Source of the DNA: JALHFZ01 sp963674625
GTDB lineage: Bacteria; Synergistota; Synergistia; Synergistales; Aminobacteriaceae
Assembly (NCBI GenBank): GCA_963674625.2
Contig: CAXXXO010000004.1
Coordinates: forward strand, 930,001 to 994,000
Direction of reading: 5' to 3'
Length of the DNA stretch: 64,000 nucleotides
How positions within the stretch are numbered: position 1 is the stretch's first letter; every line of letters starts with the position of its first letter. The notes below the pieces were generated by a model. That model did no database searches, was not told where the DNA came from, and saw only the letters and a program-made list of their open reading frames with translations. Positions 17,497 through 25,864 of the stretch are shown piece after piece. The translations under genes were made by a program, and so were the position numbers.

Positions 17497-18423
17497 GTGA
17501 TTACCGTCGTCGGTTCGCTGAATATGGATATGATCGTCCGTGCCCCCAGGGCGCCTCTTCCGGGGGAGACGCTCATGGGAAGATCTTTTGAAACAGCAGG
17601 GGGAGGAAAGGGATCGAATCAGGCCCTGGCAGCTGCAAGGCTGGGAGCCCAGACTTCCATGGTAGGCTGCATCGGGGACGACGACTTCGGCCGGCAGCTT
17701 TCGAAAGAACTGAAGGAGGCTCATGTAGATTGCTCCTTCCTCGAAATACGCAAAGAGGCCGAAACAGGCGTAGCCTTCATTACCGTTACGGATTCGGGGG
17801 AGAACAGCATCATCCTCGTTTCCGGCGCAAACGCCCTCCCGGACGGAAATCTCGTAGAGAAGGCCTCGGGGCTGTTCGAGAAATCCGAGAGTGTTCTCTT
17901 CCAGCTTGAAATTCCTGCCGAGGCGGTGGAGGCAGGATTGAAGCTGGCAAGGGAAAAGGGATGCCGAACGGTTCTCACTCCCTCCCCTGCACGTACGCTT
18001 TCTCCGGAGGCCTGGGGACGGATCAGCTGCCTCGTTCTGAATGAAACGGAGCTCGCTTTTTACTGTCCTTCTCTCGCCCCCTCATCGGAAGAGGAGCCTT
18101 CCATGGAAGAGATCCTTGCGGCAGCACGGCAGCTTCTGTCCCGGGGAGCGGAAATGGTAGCCGTGACCCTCGGCCGGAGGGGAGGTGTGGTGGTCACCCC
18201 CGGACAGACAATACCCTACGAGGCCTTCCCGGTTGAATCCGTAGATTCCACCGGGGCTGGAGATACCTTCTGCTCTGCTCTGACCGTGGGATTGACCGAG
18301 GGAATGCCCCTGGAAAGAGCGATCCGCTTTGCCGCGGCGGCGGGTGCCCTGGCCTGCACCCGCCCCGGAGCCCATCCCGCCCTTCCCCGGAGGTCCGAAG
18401 TGGACGAACTGATGAAAGGATAA
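17497..18423 (+). CDS. rbsK: Ribokinase (PfkB family)
   Basis: Phosphorylates ribose to ribose 5-phosphate, the expected last step after nucleoside hydrolysis. The 308-residue protein has GSLNMDMIV and GGGKGSNQALAAARLG near the N-terminus (sugar binding) and DSTGAGDTF, with catalytic Asp256 in GAGD at 253-256, near the C-terminus. This matches the two PfkB signatures and the usual length. It starts at GTG (17497), 18 bp after the preceding gene, with a weak ribosome site, so coupling to the upstream gene is likely. It ends the operon. A related sugar such as deoxyribose cannot be excluded. Confidence 0.9.
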   Translation: MITVVGSLNMDMIVRAPRAPLPGETLMGRSFETAGGGKGSNQALAAARLGAQTSMVGCIGDDDFGRQLSKELKEAHVDCSFLEIRKEAETGVAFITVTDSGENSIILVSGANALPDGNLVEKASGLFEKSESVLFQLEIPAEAVEAGLKLAREKGCRTVLTPSPARTLSPEAWGRISCLVLNETELAFYCPSLAPSSEEEPSMEEILAAARQLLSRGAEMVAVTLGRRGGVVVTPGQTIPYEAFPVESVDSTGAGDTFCSALTVGLTEGMPLERAIRFAAAAGALACTRPGAHPALPRRSEVDELMKG

Positions 18424-18526
18424 AAAACTTTTTCCTGCCGTCAACCTTTTTCCTTTCAATTCCGTCAGGCAGTACAGGATGGGGACTCCGGCCGGAGCCC
18501 CCATCGTGTACGATTTCTATTGTTAT

Positions 18527-18535
18527 TGCTATAAT
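18527..18535 (+). promoter_or_regulatory. Extended -10 promoter for the FprA-nitrilase-decarboxylase genes
   Basis: TGCTATAAT is a perfect extended -10 element. The -35 region (18507-18512) is poor, which is normal for this promoter class. It lies 85 bp before the FprA start codon. An imperfect GC-rich palindrome around 18480-18502 just upstream may help end transcription of the nucleoside operon but lacks a T-run. Confidence 0.55.
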
Positions 18536-18619
18536 TGACGGACACTCAGGAGCTTTTGTGCAGACAAGCTGCACATTTTGAATTTTGGCGTTCTGAAGCC
18601 CTTGAAAGGAGCGATTTCC

Positions 18620-19801
18620 ATGCAAAAAAGAGCCATGCGCGACGGCGTGCATTTCATTGGTATGGTCGACTGGAACCGAAGGCTTTTCGATTCCCTCATC
18701 CCCCTTCCCGAGGGGACGAGCTACAATGCCTACCTCGTGGAGGGAACGGAGAAAACCGCCCTTATCGACACGGCGGATCCGGCCCTCGGGCACGTCCTCA
18801 TGGAACAGCTCGAGGACGTGAAAAAAATCGACTACATCATCTCCCTCCATTCCGAACAGGACCATTCCGGCTCCATCCCCGCGGTTCTCGCGAAATATCC
18901 GGGGGCAGAGGTGATCTGCTCGCCCAAGGCGAAGGAGCTGCTGACGGAACATCTTCATCTGGAAGGAGCCGCAATCCGCACCATGGAGGACGGAGAGACC
19001 CTCTCCCTCGGCGGAAAAACCCTCAAGTTCATCCATACCCCCTGGGTCCACTGGCCCGAGACCATGTGCGCCTATCTGGAGGAGCAGAAAATCCTCTTCT
19101 CCTGCGACTTCTTCGGCTCCCATCTCGCCACCACCTCCCTCTACGCCGGAGAGGACCCCATGATCTACGAGGGGGCGAAGCGCTATTATGCCGAAATCAT
19201 GATGCCCTTCCGCTCGATCATCCGCAAGAATATGGAGAAGCTGGAAGGGTATGAATTCGATCTCATCGCCCCCAGCCACGGCCCCGTCTACGACAAGCCA
19301 TCCTTCATCCTCGACGCCTACCGGGACTGGATTTCCGACCGGGTCACCAATCTCGTGGTCATCCCCTACATCTCCATGCACGGCAGCACTGAGATCATGG
19401 TGGACCACCTGATCGACGCCCTCGTAAAGAGGGGTGTCATGGCCCAGAAATTCGAACTCACCGCCACCGACATCGGCCGGCTGGCCATCGACCTCGTGGA
19501 CGCCGCCACCATCGTGGTCGGCACGCCTACGGTCCACTTCGGCCCCCACCCGGCGGTCTACTCGGCGGTCCATCTGGCCAACGCCCTCCGGCCGAAACTG
19601 AAAAATGCGGCCATCATCGGCTCCTACGGCTGGGGAACCAAGGCGGTGGAGCAGATCTCCGGCCTCATTCCCAACCTGAAGGTGGAGGTGCTCGGCGCGG
19701 TGATGTGCAAGGGATTGCCCAAAAAAGAGGATTTCGCCGCTCTCGACGACCTCGCAGAGAAAATCGCCGAAAAACATGCCGGTCTTGACCCTTCCCGTTA
19801 G
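18620..19801 (+). CDS. FprA-type flavodiiron protein (A-type flavoprotein)
   Basis: Reduces oxygen to water and/or nitric oxide to nitrous oxide, protecting anaerobes. The 393-residue product has an N-terminal beta-lactamase-like diiron domain with HSEQDH at 77-82 (the HxExDH iron ligands) and further ligands around HTPWVHWPETM and CDFFGSH, then a flavodoxin domain from about residue 250 (ISMHGSTEIMVDHLIDAL, GTPTVHFGPHP). This order and length are standard for FprA. I chose the ATG at 18620 because AAAGGAG precedes it. An extended -10 promoter lies upstream. It is followed after 33 bp by the nitrilase. Confidence 0.93.
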   Translation: MQKRAMRDGVHFIGMVDWNRRLFDSLIPLPEGTSYNAYLVEGTEKTALIDTADPALGHVLMEQLEDVKKIDYIISLHSEQDHSGSIPAVLAKYPGAEVICSPKAKELLTEHLHLEGAAIRTMEDGETLSLGGKTLKFIHTPWVHWPETMCAYLEEQKILFSCDFFGSHLATTSLYAGEDPMIYEGAKRYYAEIMMPFRSIIRKNMEKLEGYEFDLIAPSHGPVYDKPSFILDAYRDWISDRVTNLVVIPYISMHGSTEIMVDHLIDALVKRGVMAQKFELTATDIGRLAIDLVDAATIVVGTPTVHFGPHPAVYSAVHLANALRPKLKNAAIIGSYGWGTKAVEQISGLIPNLKVEVLGAVMCKGLPKKEDFAALDDLAEKIAEKHAGLDPSR

Positions 19802-19834
19802 GGATAAGGGCAGAAAACAGGAGGAGGATTCTTT

Positions 19835-20824
19835 ATGGGGCTGAAGAGCGGAACGGTCCGGGTCGCCGTGGTCCAGGCGGCATCGGTCATCATGGACAAG
19901 GAAGGGACCCTTCGGAAGATAGAAAATCTTACGGAGCAGGCCGCCGGTAATGGGGCGAAGATCGTCCTCTTCCCCGAGGCGTTCATTCCGTGCTACCCCC
20001 GGGGGCTCTCCTTCGGCTCCCTGGTGGGCAGCCGGACCCAGACGGGCCGGAAGGACTGGGCCCGCTACTACCGCAATTCCATCGACGTCCCCGGGGTTGA
20101 GACAGGATATCTCGGCGCCCTTGCGGCATCTCACGAGATCTACCTCTCCATCGGCGTCATCGAGCGGGAGGGGGGCACCCTCTACTGTACCCTGCTCTAC
20201 TTCGGCCCAGACGGAAGTCTTCTCGCCAAGCACCGGAAGCTCAAGCCCACGGGAAGCGAGCGCCTGATCTGGGGGGAGGGGGACGGCAGCACCCTCTGCA
20301 CAGTAGATACCCCCTGGGGAATTATGGGTGGGCTCATCTGCTGGGAGAATTACATGCCCCTCGCCCGGACGGCCATCTACAGCCAGAACCCCTCCATATA
20401 TCTCGCCCCCACGGCGGACCAGCGGGAAGGATGGCAGTGCTCCATGCGCCATATCGCTCTCGAGGGGCGCTGCTTCGTCCTCTCGTGCAACCAGTTCGTC
20501 ACGAAGGACATGTACCCCGAAGACCTTGACGGATATTTCGAGCTGAAGGATCAGCCCCACATCCTCAGCCGGGGAGGAAGCGCCATCATCGACCCCCTCG
20601 GGAACTACGTGGCCGGTCCCCTTTGGGACAGGGAGGACATTCTCTTCGCCGATCTCGACCTCGAAAAGGTCATCGAGGCCCGGTACGACTTCGACGTCAT
20701 GGGGCACTACTCCCGTCCCGACGTCCTCTCCCTGGTGGTGAACGAGGAGGAGAAGAGGGGAGTGGAATACTCCGGAGAGACCGCTCCCCCCGACTGGGAA
20801 TGTTTCTGCGATGAAGGCGAATAA
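19835..20824 (+). CDS. Nitrilase / carbon-nitrogen hydrolase
   Basis: A 329-residue CN-hydrolase of the nitrilase branch, which turns nitriles into the carboxylic acid and ammonia. The catalytic triad is visible: Glu48 in LFPEAF, Lys135 in AKHRKLKPT, and Cys169 in GGLICWENY. The KPTGSERLIWGEGDGS stretch and the CWE motif favour true nitrilase over amidase. It starts at an ATG after AGGAGGA. Its 3' end overlaps the start of the decarboxylase by 14 bp, so the two are translationally coupled and probably act on linked substrates. The natural substrate is unknown; aryl or aliphatic nitriles are possible. Confidence 0.9.
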   Translation: MGLKSGTVRVAVVQAASVIMDKEGTLRKIENLTEQAAGNGAKIVLFPEAFIPCYPRGLSFGSLVGSRTQTGRKDWARYYRNSIDVPGVETGYLGALAASHEIYLSIGVIEREGGTLYCTLLYFGPDGSLLAKHRKLKPTGSERLIWGEGDGSTLCTVDTPWGIMGGLICWENYMPLARTAIYSQNPSIYLAPTADQREGWQCSMRHIALEGRCFVLSCNQFVTKDMYPEDLDGYFELKDQPHILSRGGSAIIDPLGNYVAGPLWDREDILFADLDLEKVIEARYDFDVMGHYSRPDVLSLVVNEEEKRGVEYSGETAPPDWECFCDEGE

Positions 20825-22241
20825 AGACGGAGCGGGTCGTTCTTCCCGGGAAAAACCTCTTCTCGAAAAAACCGCCGCTCTCGCGCTCAGCTGGCTTGAC
20901 ACTCTTCCGACCCGTCCGGTAAACCCATCGGCGTCGGCGGAGTGCCTGCGGAAGAGCCTCGGCGGAGCTCTTTCCGAGGAGGGAACGGATCCCGCCGCAG
21001 TGGTGGAGGAGTTCGCCTCCCGGGTCACGCCGGGGCTCACAGCCTCTCCCGGACCGCGCTATTTCGGCTTCGTCACTGGAGGAGCCCTTCCGGCGAGCCT
21101 CGCGGCCGACTGGCTCACCTCCGCATGGGATCAGAATGCCGTGCTCGCCATCGCCTCCCCTGCCGCATCCGCGGTGGAAGAGGTCGTCGCTTCCTGGATT
21201 CTTGATCTGCTCGATTTCCCCTCCGAAAGCTCCGTCGGCTTCGTCACGGGATGTCAGATGGCCAATTTCACCTGCCTTGCCGCCGCGCGGCACGAGGTTC
21301 TTCGAAGGGCCGGGTGGAACGTGGAGGAGGAGGGCCTCTCCGGCGCTCCCGGTCTGACCGTCCTGGCGGGGGAGGAAGCCCACGCCACCCTCTTCGTCGC
21401 CCTGCGGATGCTTGGACTGGGGACGAAAACCGTCCTTCGCGTTCCCGGGGATGCCCAGGGGCGAATGGAGATCGAGGCGGCCAGGGAAGCCCTGGAAAGG
21501 ATCTCCGGCCCGGCCATCCTCTGCCTCCAGGCCGGAAACGTCAACTCCGGGGCCTTCGACCCCTGCGCCGACCTCATTCCCCTGGCGCAGGAGAAGGGCG
21601 CATGGGTCCACGTGGACGGGGCCTTCGGCCTCTGGGGAAAGCTGCTGCCCGGACTCAACGAACACACGAAGGGGATGGAGCTGGCGGACTCCTGGGCGAC
21701 GGACGCTCACAAGTGGCTGAACGTCCCCTACGATTCAGGCCTCGCAATCGTACGGCATCAGGCCGCCCACCGGGCGGCCATGGCCCTGAACGCCCCCTAT
21801 TACATAGCCGCCCCCGGCGAAGTCCGGGACCCGAGCCAGTGGGTTCCCGAATCCTCCCGCAGAGCCCGGGCCTTCCCTCTCTACTGCGGGCTGAAGTCCC
21901 TGGGAAAAGAGGGCCTCCGGAACCTGGTGGAGCGCAACTGCGCCCAGGCCCGGCTGATGGCCTCCCTCCTGGAAGAGGATCCCTCCATCCGGATTCTCAA
22001 CGACGTTGTGCTGAACCAGATCCTCGTGGAGTTTCTTCCCGCCGGAAGAGAGGACGACGGAAGCTTCACTCCCCTCGTGACGGCGGCGATCCAGCAGGAG
22101 GGGACCTGCTGGGCGGGAGGCACCCTGTGGAAGGGGCGCCCCGCCATGCGCATCTCCATCTCCAGCTGGTCCACCACTGATGAGGACATCCGCGTCTCCG
22201 CCCGGGCCATCCGAAGGGTCCTCGCCAGTCTGAATAAATAA
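20811..22241 (+). CDS. PLP-dependent group II decarboxylase/aminotransferase-like enzyme
   Basis: A 476-residue pyridoxal-phosphate enzyme related to aromatic-L-amino-acid and glutamate decarboxylases. It shows the fold-type I markers: GFVTGCQMANFTCLAAAR, HVDGAFG with the PLP-ring Asp269, and the Schiff-base Lys301 in DAHKWLN. Decarboxylases of this group usually act on aromatic or acidic amino acids; a lyase role is also known for some homologues. The start overlaps the nitrilase gene by 14 bp. The first 40 residues are variable and the start could be a little further in. A strong terminator follows, ending the FprA-nitrilase-decarboxylase unit. Confidence 0.87.
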   Translation: MKANKDGAGRSSREKPLLEKTAALALSWLDTLPTRPVNPSASAECLRKSLGGALSEEGTDPAAVVEEFASRVTPGLTASPGPRYFGFVTGGALPASLAADWLTSAWDQNAVLAIASPAASAVEEVVASWILDLLDFPSESSVGFVTGCQMANFTCLAAARHEVLRRAGWNVEEEGLSGAPGLTVLAGEEAHATLFVALRMLGLGTKTVLRVPGDAQGRMEIEAAREALERISGPAILCLQAGNVNSGAFDPCADLIPLAQEKGAWVHVDGAFGLWGKLLPGLNEHTKGMELADSWATDAHKWLNVPYDSGLAIVRHQAAHRAAMALNAPYYIAAPGEVRDPSQWVPESSRRARAFPLYCGLKSLGKEGLRNLVERNCAQARLMASLLEEDPSIRILNDVVLNQILVEFLPAGREDDGSFTPLVTAAIQQEGTCWAGGTLWKGRPAMRISISSWSTTDEDIRVSARAIRRVLASLNK

Positions 22242-22276
22242 GTTTCTCCGCAGAATTTCAGAGCAAAATTTTTCCG

Positions 22277-22316
22277 ACCGGCGGGCAAGGGGTAATTTAC
22301 CCTCCCGCCGGTTTTT
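22277..22316 (+). terminator. Intrinsic terminator after the decarboxylase
   Basis: ACCGGCGGG at 22277-22285 pairs with CCCGCCGGT at 22304-22312, with an inner GGGTAA/TTACCC pairing that extends the stem, followed by five T. It lies 36 bp after the stop codon. The rest of the gap to 22430 holds no gene. Confidence 0.85.
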
Positions 22317-22429
22317 CTATCCTTTATTGAAGGGAAAAGCCCTTTGAATCTGACGGGGGCTATGTACTGAAATTTTCTTTTAAAATATGAAGGATCTTAT
22401 TTTCCGATTGCATCAGTCCCTGAGACTTT

Positions 22430-23359
22430 TCAGGAGAGGCCTCCGGCTCCGGGGGCTAAATTCTCGTCCCGTTGAGGTTCTGAGGTCGGCAGCAGAAGAA
22501 TGCCGCCCATTATAAGCGCTGCACCCGCAAGGGGAATAATTCCCAACCGCTCTCCAAGGAGGGCTGCCGAAAGAACGCAGGCGGTGAGCGGTTCGAAGAG
22601 AGAGAGCGTATAGGCATCGCGGAGATAGATCTTCCTCAGGCCAATGGCGAAAAAGCACATGGGCAGCGCTTCCGATAACACTCCGAGCGCGGATGCGACG
22701 ATAAATCCACGGAGTGTGACGATCCAGAGCGGATTAAAATAAATCAGAACCGGGATCGCGATCACAAGAGTTGAGGCGGTGACAGCGGTTGCCGTTTCGG
22801 TAATACTCAGGCAGGATCCTACCCTCTTCATTCCGAGGCCGAGGAAAGCGAAGCAAAAGGCCGCGAGAACGGCAAGGGCCACGCCCCTGCCGTCAACGGT
22901 GAAACTGGCAGACGAGCTTCCTCCCAAAAGGAGAAAACACCCGAAAATAGCAACAGCGGTTGAGCCCATCCATCGCCAGGTGAGGGGTTCCTTCTCAAAG
23001 ACGACACCGAGCAGCCCCGCGATGACGGGAGCTGTACCGATTGCTATCATGGAACCTATAGAGACTCCCGTAAGCTTCAGGGCGGAAAAAAAGGCAAACT
23101 GGAAACCCATGATTCCCGTAACTGTTACTGCCAGAGGGCCTTTCGGCGCTTTTTTCAATATGGCACCGATGCTGTCCCCTCTCCATTTCATGTAGAGTAT
23201 CATTGCCGCAGCCGCCATAGCCGACCTCACGGACCCGACAGTAAGAGGATGGGCGCCTGCCGGAGCCAGGGCCTGCAATATCCCCGAGGTTCCCCAGAGC
23301 ATGCTCGCGGTCAGAACGAGTACCATCCCCTTTGCCCGTTCACCTGTCAGCGACATCAT
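22430..23359 (-). CDS. EamA-family (DMT) transporter
   Basis: An integral membrane protein of the drug/metabolite superfamily with ten hydrophobic segments in two five-helix repeats, 309 residues from the start used here. The first helix begins GMVLVLTASMLWGTSG, typical of EamA. The second repeat starts near GRGVALAVLAAFCFAFLGLG. I prefer the ATG at 23359 because GGCGGGGA precedes it and the first helix follows closely; the frame is open back to 23437 without a better ribosome site. These proteins commonly export amino acids or metabolites. It stands alone on the minus strand; substrate unknown. Confidence 0.86.
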   Translation of the reverse strand: MMSLTGERAKGMVLVLTASMLWGTSGILQALAPAGAHPLTVGSVRSAMAAAAMILYMKWRGDSIGAILKKAPKGPLAVTVTGIMGFQFAFFSALKLTGVSIGSMIAIGTAPVIAGLLGVVFEKEPLTWRWMGSTAVAIFGCFLLLGGSSSASFTVDGRGVALAVLAAFCFAFLGLGMKRVGSCLSITETATAVTASTLVIAIPVLIYFNPLWIVTLRGFIVASALGVLSEALPMCFFAIGLRKIYLRDAYTLSLFEPLTACVLSAALLGERLGIIPLAGAALIMGGILLLPTSEPQRDENLAPGAGGLS

Positions 23360-23437
23360 AATCCCCGCCTTTATCTTCAGCGGACCTCTGCAAAAAATGA
23401 GTTGGAGTCCGTCTGAAATCATTTTCCCTTGAATCAT

Positions 23438-23896
23438 CTGATATTCATCGCAACGGCTTAGTCTACATCAGATATCCGCAGAAAAAAAGAGAAAAGATAT
23501 GTACGGATGCAGATCCCCTTACGCTTCGGCCAGTCTCCTTACGTAGAGTGAAGAAGAATCCGGAACCTGGCGGGACCTCTTCTTTATTTTCAGTGGCGCT
23601 GCACAAACAACCAGGAGAAAGAGACGAGGAGATATTCCCTTGACGTCATTATCAGCGTCTGAAAAATTCCGGAATTCCCGTTCTCGCCATCTTCAGGAGA
23701 TCCGGAAAGTGCGGCGGCTTGTCCGGGAGATAGACCGCATCGGCTCATTAGGAGGAAAGATATCACTGGTTAAAAACAAACCATCTCCCGAAAGATTGAC
23801 AGGGCAAAAAGATCAGCATACCATTGCATTAATACAGCCTTTTCTTTTCTTTCAATCTTTTTACCCTGAAATATAATGACAATGGAGGATTTTTTG
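23438..23896 (+). promoter_or_regulatory. Gene-free region with promoter for the surface protein
   Basis: No supported gene. A 78-codon frame at 23640-23876 has no ribosome site and basic, low-quality composition, so I treat it as chance. TATAAT at 23872-23877 lies 20 bp before the start codon, which would make a very short leader; its -35 is weak (TTTCAA with a 16-bp spacer). The start of the next gene is decided by GGAGG at 23884-23888. Confidence 0.35.
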
Positions 23897-25423
23897 ATGA
23901 GAGTTCCTTTCTGTTCACAGCCTTTCAAATTTTTCGCTGCCCTGTGTCTCCTTGCGGCTCTCTTTCTTTTTTCTCCCCGACCGTCGGAAAGCGCCATCTA
24001 CAGGGTCGATAAAGCAAATGCCGGAGGAGGAAACGGCTCCTCCTGGGGGACGGCCCTCAACGAGGTACAATTCATCGATACGCTGAAGAACCTGGCTGTC
24101 GCCGGGGATGAATTCTGGGTCGCCAAAGGAAGCTACCGCCCGACCCTGAACCTCGACCAGAAAATCGCATTCGCGCTGAAAAACGGGGTGGAGCTCTATG
24201 GCGGTTTCGCCGGCACCGAGACGGCACGGGAGGAACGGAACTGGAAGACAAACGAAACCATCCTCACCGGGGACATCGACAATGACGGTACCAAGGCCGG
24301 AAACAGCTATCACATCGTGACCGCTGCAAATGTCTCGAGCTTCGCCGTTCTCGACGGCTTCACGATCACCGGCGGCAATGCGGTGAGCCCGAACGATTCG
24401 ATAGACACTGCGGGAGGTGGAATGCTGAACCTCGCTTCTCAACCTGTGGTGAGAAACTGCACTTTCAGAGAGAACTTCGCAAATCTTGCAGGGGGAGCCA
24501 TGGTCAACGTGGGTGCTATCCCGATAGTGACGGACTGCCTCTTTTCAAAAAATTCCGCCCTGAGCTCAGGATCTGCCATGTATAACGACAGCGGAAGCGA
24601 TGCCAGAATCACCGGGTGCGTTTTTTCTGAAAATACTGTTCCTGCGGGGAACGGCGCCGGTGCCATTCTCAATGATGAAAGCAGTCCCGTGATAAAAAAC
24701 TGCCTTTTTGTCCGGAACACCGCCTTCAACGGGAGGGGTGCTGCTATCGGCAACAGCAAAAGCAGTCCGCGAATCCTCGGCTGCACTTTCTCGGAAAACA
24801 AGGGCACTCAAGGAGGGGCGATCGCCAATGCCTCTGCCAGTTCCCCCATTCTGATCAACTGCACCTTCTGGTCGAACGAAGCCACCTTCGGCGGAGCCCT
24901 CTGGAATCAGGGAAGTACCCCTGAAGTCACCAACTGCACTTTTTCCAAAAACAGCGCGGCGGTGGACGGAGCGGGAATGTACAACAACAACAGCAGTCCC
25001 GTCGTAGTGAACTCCGTCTTCTGGAACGGCTCGGGAGGAGAGATCATAAACGAAAACGGCAGTACCCCGGCCGTCTCTTTCTCCGTCGTTCAGGGGGGGT
25101 ACGCCGGAACATCCAACCTTTCCTCGGATCCTCTCCTGGAGGACCCGGCGGACAACGGAGGCCAAACGCCGACCTCCGCTCTCCCTTCAGGAAGCCCGGC
25201 GGTGGACTCAGGCACTGACACAGGTGCTCCGACCGAAGACCAGCGGGGAATTTCCCGGCCCCAGGGAGCCGGAATGGACATGGGTGCCTATGAGCTCGAG
25301 CAGACGGCACCACCACCCCCGACGCCTTCAGGAAGCGGCGGCGGATGCAGCAGCCTCGGCCTTGTGGGCGGAATCTGGCTGCTTCTTCCCCTCTTGCTCC
25401 TCGGCAGAAGAGACGGACGGTAA
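23897..25423 (+). CDS. Surface-anchored beta-helix protein with Synerg-CTERM signal
   Basis: A 508-residue exported protein. It has a signal peptide (about residues 1-33), a right-handed parallel beta-helix built of imperfect repeats of about 25-30 residues such as VVRNCTFRENFANLAGGAM and ILINCTFWSNEATFGGALWNQ, a Pro-rich spacer, and a C-terminal tail: Gly-rich run, Cys484, a Leu-rich helix and RRDGR. That tail matches the Synerg-CTERM sorting signal, found only in Synergistota, which is thought to be cut and lipid-anchored by a membrane protease not seen here. The fold resembles polymorphic outer-membrane and polysaccharide-lyase-like proteins; ligand unknown. Start chosen at 23897 after GGAGG. 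Confidence 0.88.
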   Translation: MRVPFCSQPFKFFAALCLLAALFLFSPRPSESAIYRVDKANAGGGNGSSWGTALNEVQFIDTLKNLAVAGDEFWVAKGSYRPTLNLDQKIAFALKNGVELYGGFAGTETAREERNWKTNETILTGDIDNDGTKAGNSYHIVTAANVSSFAVLDGFTITGGNAVSPNDSIDTAGGGMLNLASQPVVRNCTFRENFANLAGGAMVNVGAIPIVTDCLFSKNSALSSGSAMYNDSGSDARITGCVFSENTVPAGNGAGAILNDESSPVIKNCLFVRNTAFNGRGAAIGNSKSSPRILGCTFSENKGTQGGAIANASASSPILINCTFWSNEATFGGALWNQGSTPEVTNCTFSKNSAAVDGAGMYNNNSSPVVVNSVFWNGSGGEIINENGSTPAVSFSVVQGGYAGTSNLSSDPLLEDPADNGGQTPTSALPSGSPAVDSGTDTGAPTEDQRGISRPQGAGMDMGAYELEQTAPPPPTPSGSGGGCSSLGLVGGIWLLLPLLLLGRRDGR

Positions 25424-25453
25424 AGGGTTTCCGGGAGAGGGTAATGGACAAAG

Positions 25454-25486
25454 GCGGAACAGGGAATTCCTTTTTCCCTCCTCCGC
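25454..25486 (+). terminator. Possible weak terminator after the surface protein
   Basis: GCGGA and AGGGAA (25454-25466) pair with TTCCCT and TCCGC (25474-25486) around a small internal loop. There is no clear T-run after it, so this may be only a stabilising hairpin. Confidence 0.3.
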
Positions 25487-25546
25487 TTCGGAATGACTTT
25501 ATCTCCTCTCCACGGTGAAAGACGCACTTCTTTTCCCGTCACGAAA

Positions 25547-25646
25547 GAAATTTTTGCCTGTGTCAATGGACAGGAATAATGTCACCCCTAAAGGTTGAAA
25601 AGAGATGACATTATCGCTGTCCGACCACAATGAAATTTTTGCCTGT
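25547..25646. repeat. Direct repeat flanking an inverted repeat (possible mobile-element remnant)
   Basis: The 15-mer GAAATTTTTGCCTGT occurs at 25547-25561 and again at 25632-25646. Between them an inverted repeat has 17-bp arms at 25568-25584 and 25606-25622 that match at 15 positions (GGACAG..ATAATGTCA). The whole unit is about 100 bp and contains no frame. This layout resembles a miniature element or the end of a lost insertion sequence. The second copy runs straight into the trp promoter and supplies the first base of its -35 box. Confidence 0.5.
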
Positions 25647-25674
25647 TGACAGAACGGTCCGGGCATGGTATTTT
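25646..25674 (+). promoter_or_regulatory. trp operon promoter
   Basis: A perfect -35 TTGACA (25646-25651), a 17-bp spacer and TATTTT (25669-25674) place the transcription start near 25681. The leader peptide begins 24 bases later. I see no clear TrpR-like operator palindrome across the promoter, which fits control mainly by attenuation. Confidence 0.8.
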
Positions 25675-25704
25675 CTCTGCAATCGAAACCGGGAGGCAGT
25701 TTGC

Positions 25705-25749
25705 ATGGTTTGTAATTTCTTACTTCACAATTGGTGGTGGCGGGCTTAG
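25705..25749 (+). CDS. trpL: trp leader peptide with three Trp codons
   Basis: A 14-residue leader peptide, MVCNFLLHNWWWRA, with three consecutive TGG codons at 25732-25740. GGGAGG at 25691-25696 is a good ribosome site eight bases before the ATG. It sits between a strong promoter and the tryptophan genes and overlaps the first strand of the attenuator. Ribosome stalling at the TGG run when charged tRNA-Trp is scarce would free segment 2 to pair with segment 3. The gene is too short to appear in usual annotations. Confidence 0.88.
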   Translation: MVCNFLLHNWWWRA

Positions 25750-25854
25750 ATGCCTGCCGCCTGAGTCCCTGAAGACCGCGATAGAGTAAAAAAACGCGTT
25801 CTTTAAGGCCGTGGAGGCAGGTCCCGAAAAGGGATCTTCATCCACGGCTTTTTT
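25741..25854 (+). promoter_or_regulatory. trp attenuator (segments 1-4)
   Basis: All the alternative pairings can be read. Segment 1, GGCGGGC (about 25739-25745), pairs with segment 2, GCCTGCC (25752-25758), with one G-U pair. Segment 2 also pairs as CCTGCC with GGCAGG of segment 3 (25816-25821), the antiterminator. Segments 3 and 4, GCCGTGGA (25808-25815) and TCCACGGC (25841-25848), form the terminator, followed by six T. This is a classical transcription attenuator of the enterobacterial kind, driven by the Trp-rich leader peptide that overlaps segment 1. Confidence 0.82.
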
Positions 25855-25864
25855 GTATCCTCAT

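Noticed and set aside
18194..21040. 948-codon open frame on the minus strand
   Set aside because: It lies antisense to the ribokinase, FprA, nitrilase and decarboxylase genes, all of which have clear family motifs. GC-rich third positions commonly leave such antisense frames open; its translation shows no recognisable domain.
23640..23876. 78-codon frame before the surface protein
   Set aside because: No ribosome site, biased basic composition and no recognisable domain; it ends on the promoter of the next gene.
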